This document shows positions 24,673-33,508 of a DNA stretch of 58,441 nt, piece by piece. Within the stretch, counting starts at the first letter, position 1; each line of letters opens with the position of its first letter. This DNA is from LZORAL124-50-18 sp051208045 (lineage in GTDB: Bacteria > Pseudomonadota > Gammaproteobacteria > Pseudomonadales > Oleiphilaceae): positions 1 through 58,441 of the forward strand of contig JBPJFY010000018.1 of assembly GCA_051208045.1 (NCBI GenBank), in the 5' to 3' direction. The position numbers and the translations under genes were made by a program. The notes beneath the pieces were generated by a model that worked only from the letters and a program-made list of their open reading frames with translations, did not search any database and was not told the origin of the DNA.

Positions 24673-26925
24673 TTATTGCTCCGGCCAAACTTTCCCAATA
24701 CTCAGATACACCGCCCCTTCGCCGGACTGCCCCTGGCTCAAGGTAATTTTAACGGGCCCAAGGAGTGTGTCGGTGCCTGCTGTCAGAGAAAAGGAGGGCA
24801 GCCAATCCCGCTCAGTCGTTGGGGAGTACGGTTGCCATACTCGCCCCGCCTCCATCACAGCGCCGACAAAGTAAGTGCGCCAACCACCGCGAATCTGTCG
24901 ATACAGCCCCACCGAACCCAGCAAAGACTCCTGACCCGCAAGCCAGTCTCTGGGATAAGCACTGAGGTTCCCCTCGCCCCCCAGGTTAAAGGAAGTATCC
25001 AGAAAGGCCGTGCCGTCAAACACTTTTTGACCCCGCGCCGCCAGGTGAAGTGCCCAGTCCTCATGCCCAATCACATGCACACCCCGCAATCGCGTCCAGG
25101 TCAGCGGCTGGTCGGCCCCTAACTGGGTCAAATCCTGTTCAAATCGAGCACTGAGAAAGCTCCCTGCTGTGGGCAATGCGCGGTGATTCAGCGTGTCAAA
25201 GCGAAACTCCGAATACACACCCACGTGCTGAATCGCCAGTTTTTCGCCGGCATTTACCCCGACTCGCCCCGAAACATCGGTATCTGAGTAAGCCACACCC
25301 GCTCGAAGATCCCCCCAGTTCCGGAACTCTTTTCCGACGCTCAGTCGCAGAGAAATGTCCAGAATTTCAGCCTCCGTCAGGAGCGTCTCTTGATCAAAGT
25401 AATTAAACAGTCGCTTCTGTATGCCTGCCTGGGCGAGGGTATACACACCTTTCGCCCGCTCCAGAGGCTGGTAAAATTCGGTGCGTAATTCCGGCTCGGA
25501 GCCAATCGACAGAGTAGTAGTAGACTCCGCACCCAACGCGTTCAACCCGGTCAAGCTTAGGGAACCTCCCAGACGGATACGGCGATCCAGGTCAAAGTCT
25601 TCTTCATAGGCAAAGTCAAACAAGAGATGATTGGGGCCCCAGCTCTTTTCAACGCAACGAATCCAGAGGATGTTTTTGCCATTCTCTTCGCTCAATGAGT
25701 AGTTCACCGACTCAAAGTAACCCATGCCATAGATTTCATTGAGGTCGGTCTCCAGCTTTTTCCGATTCAGCACGGACCCGGTTTTTTGTCGAATTCGCTG
25801 CCGAATCAGGTGATCCGGCAATTGGCTGGTGTTCAGGATACGCACGTCGTCCGGTCGCCACACGGTAGAGGCCACGGAACGCAAATTTCGCCGATAACGC
25901 CGAAACTGCCTTTCATTCAAGGCCAGATTCCGCAGGGTTGCGGCCTGCTTTCTTGTCGCGGTCGCCCCCATTTCCACGATTTCATCACTCCGGAAAAAAT
26001 CAGCGGAGGTCACGGTGCCCAAATCCGGGAGAATCAAAACATCCTGTGGCTTTAACAGCTTGAGTTGCTGCTCGACGTTCCGGCGTGTGAGGAAGTTGGT
26101 CATTTGGCCCGCGATGGCCAATATGTCCGTGAGCTTGTCCTGCGCGGTGAGCGGTTCGCTGATATCGACAGCGATGATGACCTCCGCCCCCAACGCCCGG
26201 GCAACGCTGATGGGCAGGTTGTTCGCCACTCCGCCATCCACCAGAAGACGCCCCTGCCAGGGCACCGGAGGAAACACCCCCGGGATGGACATACTCGCAC
26301 GAATCGCACGTGAAACAGAACCGCTATCCAGCACGACCGCGTCGCCGGAAGCCAGATCCGCGGCGACGGCACGATAACGACGAGGAAATTGATCAAAGTC
26401 TGAAATTTGCGCTGCTTCCGCTGTCATCTCGTTGAGAATCAGCTCCAGCTGCTGCCCTTGAACAAGCGCACTTTTCAGCACGATGCCCTGTTCGTTCAAA
26501 CCAAGGGTGGCATCCACGGAGTGGCGAGACACTTCCTGTTTTCGACGCATGGCCAGCGCGCTGCGATCACCCTGATCCTCAAAGCCCCGCTCCCAGTCCA
26601 TGGTGTGAAAGCGGTCCTCAATTTCGGACACTTGCAAGCCCATGGCATAGAGCGCTCCAACAGCCGATCCCGCACTGGTGCCCACGACGACGTCCACCGG
26701 AATCCGCATTTCTTCCAGCGCTTTGAGCACACCCACATGCGCCAGACCACGCGCACCACCCCCACTCAGCACCAAACCCACCACCGGGCGTTTGCCAGAG
26801 ACTGTCGATTGGGCGGGGGTATCAGCCCCTGAGGATGTTGAAAACAGCAGAGCACTCAGGCAAAGCCACCGTAGAAGGTGCTTTGCCCATGTGTCAGGCA
26901 GACGGGAAGAAAGGAATCCGTTCAT
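24673..26925 (-). CDS. PlpD-like patatin autotransporter (type Vd)
   Basis: About 750 residues. Signal peptide (LCLSALLFSTSSGA) followed by a patatin phospholipase (~45-330): oxyanion motif GGGARG, nucleophile elbow GTSAG and catalytic DGG (LLVDGGVANN). Next is a POTRA-like segment (~370-450, including RQRIRQKTG and LETDLNEIYGMGYFESVNY) and a C-terminal Omp85-type beta barrel (~450-750). This is the PlpD architecture: a lipase carried to the surface by its own barrel. ATG 26925 is chosen because the signal peptide begins there; the frame is open further upstream. All catalytic residues are present. It lies 61 bases downstream of the sensor kinase gene. Confidence 0.85.
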   Translation of the reverse strand: MNGFLSSRLPDTWAKHLLRWLCLSALLFSTSSGADTPAQSTVSGKRPVVGLVLSGGGARGLAHVGVLKALEEMRIPVDVVVGTSAGSAVGALYAMGLQVSEIEDRFHTMDWERGFEDQGDRSALAMRRKQEVSRHSVDATLGLNEQGIVLKSALVQGQQLELILNEMTAEAAQISDFDQFPRRYRAVAADLASGDAVVLDSGSVSRAIRASMSIPGVFPPVPWQGRLLVDGGVANNLPISVARALGAEVIIAVDISEPLTAQDKLTDILAIAGQMTNFLTRRNVEQQLKLLKPQDVLILPDLGTVTSADFFRSDEIVEMGATATRKQAATLRNLALNERQFRRYRRNLRSVASTVWRPDDVRILNTSQLPDHLIRQRIRQKTGSVLNRKKLETDLNEIYGMGYFESVNYSLSEENGKNILWIRCVEKSWGPNHLLFDFAYEEDFDLDRRIRLGGSLSLTGLNALGAESTTTLSIGSEPELRTEFYQPLERAKGVYTLAQAGIQKRLFNYFDQETLLTEAEILDISLRLSVGKEFRNWGDLRAGVAYSDTDVSGRVGVNAGEKLAIQHVGVYSEFRFDTLNHRALPTAGSFLSARFEQDLTQLGADQPLTWTRLRGVHVIGHEDWALHLAARGQKVFDGTAFLDTSFNLGGEGNLSAYPRDWLAGQESLLGSVGLYRQIRGGWRTYFVGAVMEAGRVWQPYSPTTERDWLPSFSLTAGTDTLLGPVKITLSQGQSGEGAVYLSIGKVWPEQ

Positions 26926-26986
26926 GTGGGCGTCCCTGGATTTGAGTGAACATCCCGCCCATTGTAACCGCAAACGACAACACGAC

Positions 26987-29722
26987 CTACATACGCTCAA
27001 AAATGGATTCCGGCAGCACGATCTCGGTTTCAAAGGGAACATAATCGTGAGGATCGTTCGAGGCCAGTTTGAGGTGGATGTCGCCCCCCAGGTCGCGCAG
27101 AAAGTTCCGCACGGCATCCATACCCACACCACGCCCCGATATTTGGGTGACTTTTTCGGCGGTAGACACGCCGGAATGGAATACCAGATCCGCCACGGCA
27201 TTGTTATCCATCACATTCTGCGCATCAATGAGCCCCTGTTCGATGGCTTTCTGGCGAATTTTCCCCAGCGCAAGCCCGCCGCCATCGTCCGAAATCAACA
27301 ACACCACAGTGTTGCCGGCACGATGCCCCCGGATACGAATGTGCCCGGCTTCATCCTTGCCTTTCGCCTGTCTTTCTGCGACAGACTCGATGCCGTGGTC
27401 CACCGAATTCCTGAGACAATGCATCAACACATCATTCAAAACGGCCTTCGATTTCTTCGACATATAAATATCTTCACAGTCCAGCTCCAAGTGCGGCGCA
27501 GGCTTGTCGACTGACTGGGCGAGTGAGGGCAGAGACACCGCGACGTCATTGATCGTGTCTTCCAGCGAATCAAAAACGGCACCATACAGGGTGCGTAACT
27601 GCGCCCGCATGACTTCCCGCTTTGAAGATTCAATGGCTTCGCTCTGACTCAAATCACCCAAGGTTTCGATGAGCGCTTTGATCATCTGCGCATTAATGCC
27701 TTTAAGATCCTGACTCTTGGCATCCAACCCGAGTTTGTCACTCGCCACAGCGACGTAGTGATCAATTTCATCGCTCAATGCCGTCAATTCATCTTGCAGC
27801 TGCTCTGGATGCCATTCCGGCGCATCCGATTTTCGTAACGCATCATAGGTGGCTTCTGCCAGGTGTGCGCACTCCGTAATGTAGGTCAGCCCAAAGGTTC
27901 GAGCATTCCCTTTCACGGTGTGCATGTTGCGGAACAGGATCTGAACCATTTCCTCCGTAACACCGGTGGCAGACACCACCAAAGCCCGGTTTTTGTCGAT
28001 GTACTCACGGGCACTCTCAACAAATTCGTAAAATTTTGCGGCTTCGGTATTGAGCAGTTGACTGATAATTTCCAGGTCCTTTTTCTGTTCTTCCGCTTCA
28101 AGTTGTAACCGCCTCAACTCTGTCACATCTCGCACAGTCACCATAATCTTTTCGATTTCATCGTCGTTGACGATGGGATTCCAGTCCACTTCAAAAATTT
28201 GCTTCGACTCACCGCGGGTTCGGATTAATTCTTTTGGCAACAAGTGGGAATTGAAGTCCCACATCATTTCATCGCTGCCGATCAAGGTGGAGATAGACAC
28301 GTTGATTTGTGCCTTTTCGTCTTCCGTTAAGTCGACATCTGCGAGCAGCAAATCCATAAATGGCCTGTTCGCAATCTGCTCCGTCTCAAAAATCTGCTCC
28401 AGAAACTTCGAGTATTCGTGATGGATGCTCATTTCGGAAAGAATCGTAAACAGCCCTTGCTGCAAATTGCGCATCATGGCGCTGATATCATTGGTCTTGG
28501 ATTGCAGCTCCGCCGTCCGCTCTTGCACCTTCAATTCCAGGTTACGATTGTGTTCTTCAATTTCCTCACGCATCTCGATGTTCTTGAGCGTGATGACCAG
28601 AGAGCGGGCAATGGACGTGACAAACTCTTCATCTCCCTCCCGATAGACAACCTCGCCGACATCGCCGGTAAAGTTGAGCGCACCAATCACTCGGTCCTGG
28701 TCCAGCAGGGGAACACACAAGAGCGCCACCGGAGAAGCCTTTGTCGCGCCGATGAATCGCTCGTCGCTGTGGGTATCCGGCACGAAGATGGGTATTTTTT
28801 CTGCGACGGCCAGGCCGATGATCCCTTCTCCCGGAAGAAAGGATCGCGGCTCGGCAGGCTTCTCATGCGGGGGATACACACCCTGCACGGTATACTTCCC
28901 TGCTTCTTCATTCCACAGGAAGATCGAGCCGTTCTTGAAGCTGGAATGCTGACTTAAGCGCCCCAGAACTATTTCCAATGCTTTGTTTCGCTGATAGGTC
29001 AGTGTCAGCTGTTCGCCGATGGAATTAATGCTGGATAAGTCGCCCATTTTTTTCTGAATGGTCAACCGCATGCTGTTAAAGCTTTCCGACAGGTCACCGA
29101 CCTCGTCTTTCGACTGGCGCACCACTTCGGCACTGTAGTCCCCGCCGGCAATTTTACTGGCTACTTCTGTCAAATATTTCAACGGACCAACGATGGGCTT
29201 CAACACAAAGAAGAAAAGTATCAGGATCACCAGATCCGTACTCACCAGCTGTATCAGAGTCCGTTCCAGGCTTTGAGCCAGCACGGCTTTAATGTGTTTT
29301 TTAGTCACATGCAACTCGAGGGTACCGACCACCTCGTTGTTGCCCTCTTCAGTGAAGTAAATGTCCGCCTTCTCTACCAGATTGCTCTCAACACTGAAGT
29401 CCTTATCCACGACCGGAGCGCCATCCGCCCCCATGATCACCCCGCCCAGAGATTTGCCATTGGTGCCCACCACTCGGATACCGGCAAGAAATATTTCAGG
29501 GATTTCGGAGACGAGAATTTTATTGATGATGTGTGATTCGTAGTTCCAAAGAGGGATGGGCAGAGAGGTCAACAAGCGCGACTTGACGATATCGATGTCT
29601 CGATTCAGATCTTCGTTTAACCGGGTTTCACTGTTTTTGTAATCCATGTAGCCGAAACTGACCAGCACAATGGAAACGATACACATCAAACTCAAAGTTA
29701 ACTTAGACGTAATACCTCGCAT
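26987..29722 (-). CDS. CheA-like membrane sensor kinase (HAMP-GAF-Hpt-HATPase)
   Basis: About 911 residues. Helix 1 at ~8-26, a periplasmic sensor to ~155, helix 2 near 165-185, then HAMP (LKYLTEVASKIAGGDYSAEV), GAF (~250-390), a long coiled coil (~395-430), a PAS-like part (~470-545), an Hpt domain with phospho-His in MHTVKGNARTFGL (~600), and a CheA-type ATPase (HCLRNSVDHGIES; DDGGGLALGKI; SGRGVGMDAVRNF). It lacks its own receiver and a visible CheW domain. ATG 29722 has GAGAGGG seven bases upstream. Followed by the patatin gene; no response regulator is adjacent, so the partner is unknown. Confidence 0.85.
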   Translation of the reverse strand: MRGITSKLTLSLMCIVSIVLVSFGYMDYKNSETRLNEDLNRDIDIVKSRLLTSLPIPLWNYESHIINKILVSEIPEIFLAGIRVVGTNGKSLGGVIMGADGAPVVDKDFSVESNLVEKADIYFTEEGNNEVVGTLELHVTKKHIKAVLAQSLERTLIQLVSTDLVILILFFFVLKPIVGPLKYLTEVASKIAGGDYSAEVVRQSKDEVGDLSESFNSMRLTIQKKMGDLSSINSIGEQLTLTYQRNKALEIVLGRLSQHSSFKNGSIFLWNEEAGKYTVQGVYPPHEKPAEPRSFLPGEGIIGLAVAEKIPIFVPDTHSDERFIGATKASPVALLCVPLLDQDRVIGALNFTGDVGEVVYREGDEEFVTSIARSLVITLKNIEMREEIEEHNRNLELKVQERTAELQSKTNDISAMMRNLQQGLFTILSEMSIHHEYSKFLEQIFETEQIANRPFMDLLLADVDLTEDEKAQINVSISTLIGSDEMMWDFNSHLLPKELIRTRGESKQIFEVDWNPIVNDDEIEKIMVTVRDVTELRRLQLEAEEQKKDLEIISQLLNTEAAKFYEFVESAREYIDKNRALVVSATGVTEEMVQILFRNMHTVKGNARTFGLTYITECAHLAEATYDALRKSDAPEWHPEQLQDELTALSDEIDHYVAVASDKLGLDAKSQDLKGINAQMIKALIETLGDLSQSEAIESSKREVMRAQLRTLYGAVFDSLEDTINDVAVSLPSLAQSVDKPAPHLELDCEDIYMSKKSKAVLNDVLMHCLRNSVDHGIESVAERQAKGKDEAGHIRIRGHRAGNTVVLLISDDGGGLALGKIRQKAIEQGLIDAQNVMDNNAVADLVFHSGVSTAEKVTQISGRGVGMDAVRNFLRDLGGDIHLKLASNDPHDYVPFETEIVLPESIFERM

Positions 29723-29849
29723 CAGCACACCCTCTCCGCATTGTTTCAAGCAACCAGTTCAAGTGCCATCACACGAATTTGAGCCCCGAGAGTTTTTACA
29801 TGACGGCTTATTCAGCGTAGTGCTAAAAGTCCTTTTTTTCCAAGGGAGA

Positions 29850-30668
29850 TTATTTTTCCAGTTTAATATGGGAGATATCGGGTACCGTGACCTTCTCATC
29901 TTTCTTCAGCTGCCCCATATCACTGCCCACGGGGGCGATGGAGATGTGACTGACATCCGGCGCAGGTGGTGGCGGTAAGGCTTCCGATTCCAGGAGGTCA
30001 CTGCCGGCCGGTGCAATGGTAATATCCTCCAGATGCTCAAACACAGGCGCTTCCACCTCTTGGTGTTCCCCGATCTGTGCACCCACGGGCGCGATATCCA
30101 TGGGTTTGCCGGCAAGAATTTCATCCACTTTTTCGCCACCGACATTCAACCGCCCTGTCTCCGACGCCGCCGATGAAGTCGGAGTTTGTGCCGGGGACGA
30201 TGACTGTGACGGTGCAGACGCCACTGGGCGCGAGGATTGGCCGGCGGAAGGGGATGGCTCATCATCCGGCAAAGCAAACGTAGCTCGACCGGGAGAGGTC
30301 GTAGTTTTTGCGGGTTCTGGCTGAGAAGATGTGGGCTGAGCAGGCGCGGCTTGCGGGCTGGCGGGCTGGGGCGACCGGTTCTGCGCCATCGGGGTAGGTG
30401 TGGTCCCGGATGCAGGTGCCGTCGATGCACCTGCAGACATCAGAGCAATTTTGACGATGGCCCCGTTCTTCTTCAGAACCGCTTGATATTTGAGGGCCGT
30501 TGCCTTGTCCAGCTTGTTTTTCAGGACAACACGATTGCCCCCAAACATTTTCGCCATCTGGTCTTCGCTGGCCTTGAACAGCTTGGCCATGTTCGCCTGA
30601 ACCGTAGCGATGGCTTGTCCTTCTACGATCTGGCCTTCAAACACCAGCTCAAACATTGGTTGATCCAT
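29850..30668 (-). CDS. Protein with globular N-domain, disordered linker and IAPVGSD repeats
   Basis: About 272 residues. The N-terminal ~75 residues (MFELVFEGQIVEG ... AKMFGGNRVVLKNKLDKATA ... YQAVLKKNGAIV) form a small alpha/beta domain often seen at the start of gammaproteobacterial proteins of unknown role. Residues ~85-190 are Pro/Ser/Ala/Gln-rich and disordered. The C-terminus repeats a motif three times: DIAPVGAQIG, TIAPAGSDLL and SIAPVGSDMG, then ends VPDISHIKLEK. No signal peptide: cytoplasmic. ATG 30668 is chosen over a TTG 24 bases earlier. Upstream of the kinase gene on the same strand (127-base gap). Confidence 0.65.
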   Translation of the reverse strand: MDQPMFELVFEGQIVEGQAIATVQANMAKLFKASEDQMAKMFGGNRVVLKNKLDKATALKYQAVLKKNGAIVKIALMSAGASTAPASGTTPTPMAQNRSPQPASPQAAPAQPTSSQPEPAKTTTSPGRATFALPDDEPSPSAGQSSRPVASAPSQSSSPAQTPTSSAASETGRLNVGGEKVDEILAGKPMDIAPVGAQIGEHQEVEAPVFEHLEDITIAPAGSDLLESEALPPPPAPDVSHISIAPVGSDMGQLKKDEKVTVPDISHIKLEK

Positions 30669-30759
30669 GCGTAACCGAGCACCTTCTGACAATGGGATGA
30701 CGTTCCTGACAAAAGTATAGTCATCAATTCGCAGACTTTCACTCCGATCACGAATCAGC

Positions 30760-32631
30760 TCACGGGAGTTGATCCATCAGTGCGGTCAACCCGATGACAT
30801 CCGGCTGGGTGAGTGCATCCACGGTCTGCAAAAAATCCTTCACCTGGGCGATCTGATCCAGTTGATAGCTTTTATCGGACTGCTCTATTGCCTCAGTAAT
30901 GCGCATGGCGACGACGGTGCGATTGTGCAAAACCACTTGATCATTGTTTTGTGCACCCTGAGCAATGCGCACTGCCGCTTCCGGCAGGGTGACACGGCCG
31001 CTGTCGATTTCTTCCGTCCACCAGGCCAACCCTTCCGCTTCCGGGGTGCGACCAAACATCTGCAGGTATAAGTTTGTGATCAGTTCTGCCGTAGACAGGT
31101 CACCAAACCGGTTTTCATACTCGGCAGAGCTGCCGAATGCATTGATAATGTCTTCGAGCGCGCCCTGGCTGCTGGCCAACGCGCTGTTCCACCAGCTTAC
31201 GCCATCGTAATCCCCGGCCCGCCCATAGTAAGCCACGTACATGGACTGTACCTGATAGGCATAGGCTTGGGTACCGCCGGAATCGGTCCCACCGGAATCG
31301 GTCCCACCGGAATCGGTCCCACCGGTATCTGTCCCACCGGTATCTGTCCCGCCGTTATCTGTCCCGCCGTTATCTGTCCCGCCGTTATCTGTCCCGCCGT
31401 TATCTGTCCCGCCGTTATCTGTCCCGCCGGTATCTGTCCCGCCGTTATCTGTCCCGCCGGTGTCTGTCCCGCCGGTATCTGTCCCGCCGGTGTCTGTCCC
31501 GCCGGTGTCTGTCCCGCCGTTATCTGTCCCGCCGTTATCTGTCCCGCCGTTGTCTGTCCCGCCGTTGTCTGTCCCGCCGTTGTCTGTCCCGCCGTTGTCT
31601 GTCCCGCCGGTGTCTGTGCCTCCGGTGTCTGTGCCTCCGGTGTCTGTGCCGCCGGTTTCTGTCCCGCCGGTGTCTGTCCCGCCGGTGTCTGTCCCGCCGG
31701 TATCGGTGCCTCCGGTGTCTGTGCCTCCGGTGTCTGTGCCTCCGGTGTCTGTGCCTCCGGTGTCTGTGCCGCCGGTGTCTGTGCCCTCGCCAGTGTCAGG
31801 GCCAGACGTCACACTATCACCCGTTTTCAAGTCAACGACGCCATTGGCGGTTTGGAATAAAACGTAGTGGGACGTCAGCGCTTTGCCACTCACTGGGCTA
31901 GTGACACGAAAATAGACATACGACAACTCTTGCGATTTACCGACAAGCGCCAGTGGAGCGCCGGTAGTAACTTCCTGGCCCTCCACGACGTCGATACTGC
32001 CAGATTGAAGGTTACGATACTCACCATAGGTGCCATCTGGATGCTCAATCTTTATAAAATTCGAGAATGCCAAGGATCCGTTCTCATTATCCTCAACAAA
32101 TCGCACCGTCCCACCACGCGTTGCGAATATCGGCGCTCCTTCCTGCAGGGAGAAATATACAGAATAAACACGCGCCGGGTCCGGATCATCATAGTAGCCT
32201 TGCAATATGTCGTGAGTTTCTCCAGTGCGGAATGGCAACTGGTATACCACATTATCGTCATGGACGTTAGATGCTAATCCGGGTGTCCAGAAAAAATTGA
32301 ATGAATAATTCACATCCTTTTTCATATCAATGATAGCGAGTTGCGTCACCTGGACGGTCTCACCGACACCCAACTCGCTGTACTCGGGCTTCCCTTCATC
32401 CGTCAGGTTTTCCAACGTCATATCAAACGACACGGTTAATGCGTAGGGCGCAATATTCGCGAGTTTCACCTCTAAAAAAGAGCCTTCATCAATCACCGTG
32501 ACACAGAATTCGTTGGAATAACATTCGTGCCGGTCTACCGTGCCTGCCGTAGACGCTGAACTCAACAGGCCCCCAAGTAGAATTGCCCATACCGTGCGTA
32601 TGAGTGCAGTAGCTGTGTTCCCTGAAATCAC
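30760..32631 (-). CDS. Exported pseudo-M23 / GGTDT-repeat / DUF4214-like protein
   Basis: 623 residues from GTG 32631 (AGGGG upstream). Signal peptide core VWAILLGGLLSSAS. Residues ~125-260 look like an M23/LytM barrel (EGAPIFATRGGTVRFVEDN ... FIKIEHPDGTYGEYRNL ... GQEVTTGAPLALVGKS), but the zinc ligands are lost: no HxxxD, YGEYRN in place of YxHL, and YVYFRV in place of HLHFE. Residues ~285-455 are about 34 pentapeptides GGTD(T/N/S). Residues ~460-600 resemble DUF4214 (YVAYYGRAGDYDGVSWW ... LYLQMFGRTPEAEGLAWW), known from S-layer and adhesin-like proteins. Probably a secreted or surface protein that binds rather than cuts. Confidence 0.75.
   Translation of the reverse strand: MISGNTATALIRTVWAILLGGLLSSASTAGTVDRHECYSNEFCVTVIDEGSFLEVKLANIAPYALTVSFDMTLENLTDEGKPEYSELGVGETVQVTQLAIIDMKKDVNYSFNFFWTPGLASNVHDDNVVYQLPFRTGETHDILQGYYDDPDPARVYSVYFSLQEGAPIFATRGGTVRFVEDNENGSLAFSNFIKIEHPDGTYGEYRNLQSGSIDVVEGQEVTTGAPLALVGKSQELSYVYFRVTSPVSGKALTSHYVLFQTANGVVDLKTGDSVTSGPDTGEGTDTGGTDTGGTDTGGTDTGGTDTGGTDTGGTDTGGTDTGGTETGGTDTGGTDTGGTDTGGTDNGGTDNGGTDNGGTDNGGTDNGGTDNGGTDTGGTDTGGTDTGGTDTGGTDNGGTDTGGTDNGGTDNGGTDNGGTDNGGTDNGGTDTGGTDTGGTDSGGTDSGGTDSGGTQAYAYQVQSMYVAYYGRAGDYDGVSWWNSALASSQGALEDIINAFGSSAEYENRFGDLSTAELITNLYLQMFGRTPEAEGLAWWTEEIDSGRVTLPEAAVRIAQGAQNNDQVVLHNRTVVAMRITEAIEQSDKSYQLDQIAQVKDFLQTVDALTQPDVIGLTALMDQLP
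31272..31790. repeat. 15-bp coding minisatellite, about 34 units
   Basis: On the plus strand units read like GCCGCCGGTGTCTGTCCC-type steps of 15 bases with variants (gccgttatctgtccc, gccggtgtctgtgcc). They encode GGTDT, GGTDN, GGTDS and one GGTET. Variant units are clustered (runs of DN, then DT, then DN), which points to slippage or unequal exchange of blocks. Copy number should vary between strains without breaking the frame. Confidence 0.9.
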
Positions 32632-32804
32632 GTGGAAAAACCCCTGAAATTAAGCCGATTTCCTTATATAGCGACATTGAGCAAAATTTAGCCGCAATTC
32701 TCATGATCATACGCTCATTTTTCGTAAAACAGGGTAAATTTGTGTTAAATCATGCAAAAGAGGAACGAGACGGGAAAGCGAACGGAGGCGGCGTCAGGGA
32801 GGCG

Positions 32805-32827
32805 GGTCCACCAGCGATGGGTGGACC
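32805..32827. repeat. 8-bp stem-loop after ureG
   Basis: GGTCCACC-agcgatg-GGTGGACC, 19 bases beyond the ureG stop. No T-run follows on the minus strand, so it is at most a rho-dependent or mRNA-protecting 3' structure for the urease transcript. Confidence 0.45.
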
Positions 32828-32845
32828 GGAAGAGATCGGGCTGGA

Positions 32846-33469
32846 TCAAGCTGCGGTCATTGGCCTCAACATACCCCGATCAATGATAAAGTCTATGATG
32901 TCTTGCAGCCCGTCCCCTCGAATCAGATTGGTAAAAACAAACGGTTTCTCCCCACGCATTTTCTTCGCATCCCGATCCATCACCTCCAGCGAAGCATTCA
33001 CCATGGGAGCGAGGTCGGTCTTGTTGATGATCAGCAAATCCGATTTCGTAATGCCGGGGCCACCTTTTCGGGGAATTTTGTCTCCCGCGCACACATCAAT
33101 GACGTAGAGTGTCAAATCCGACAGTTCGGGGCTGAACGTCGCGCTGAGGTTATCGCCACCACTCTCCACCAACACAAGCTCCAGCCCGGCATGCGCCTGT
33201 TGAAGTTCTTCGATGGCTGCCAGATTCATGGACGCATCCTCACGAATGGCGGTGTGTGGGCAACCGCCGGTCTCTACCCCTTTGATACGGTCGGCGGACA
33301 GCGCATCATTACGCAACAAAAACTCTGCATCTTCTTTGGTGTAGATGTCATTCGTCACCACCGCCATGTTGTAGTGTTGGCGTAACGCCAGACAAAGCTG
33401 CTTCAATAATGCGGTTTTTCCGGACCCCACCGGGCCACCGACGCCTACTCTCAGGCATTGGGTTGTCAT
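32846..33469 (-). CDS. ureG: Urease accessory GTPase UreG
   Basis: About 207 residues, full length for UreG. P-loop GPVGSGKT near the N-terminus, VTNDIYTKEDAEFL, VETGGCPHTAIREDAS (with the CPH metal motif), VESGGDNLSATFSPEL and NKTDLAPMV. UreG hydrolyses GTP to drive nickel transfer into apo-urease in the cytoplasm. ATG 33469 has AGGAGA just upstream. It is the last gene of the leftward urease operon, 39 bases after ureF. Confidence 0.96.
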   Translation of the reverse strand: MTTQCLRVGVGGPVGSGKTALLKQLCLALRQHYNMAVVTNDIYTKEDAEFLLRNDALSADRIKGVETGGCPHTAIREDASMNLAAIEELQQAHAGLELVLVESGGDNLSATFSPELSDLTLYVIDVCAGDKIPRKGGPGITKSDLLIINKTDLAPMVNASLEVMDRDAKKMRGEKPFVFTNLIRGDGLQDIIDFIIDRGMLRPMTAA

Positions 33470-33508
33470 AATGTTCTCCTGTTCTCTACTCAATGCCTGC
33501 CACAGCCT

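Noticed and set aside
31272..31790. Possible CRISPR-like array
   Set aside because: Units are contiguous 15-mers with no spacers and encode in-frame pentapeptides, so this is a minisatellite.
31267..31867. Two long plus-strand open frames of Pro/Val/Cys pentapeptides
   Set aside because: They are antisense readings of the 15-bp repeat in the minus-strand gene at 30760-32631. The 15-base period keeps all frames open.
32703..33385. Plus-strand frames over ureG
   Set aside because: Antisense to an unambiguous ureG; no domain or RBS.
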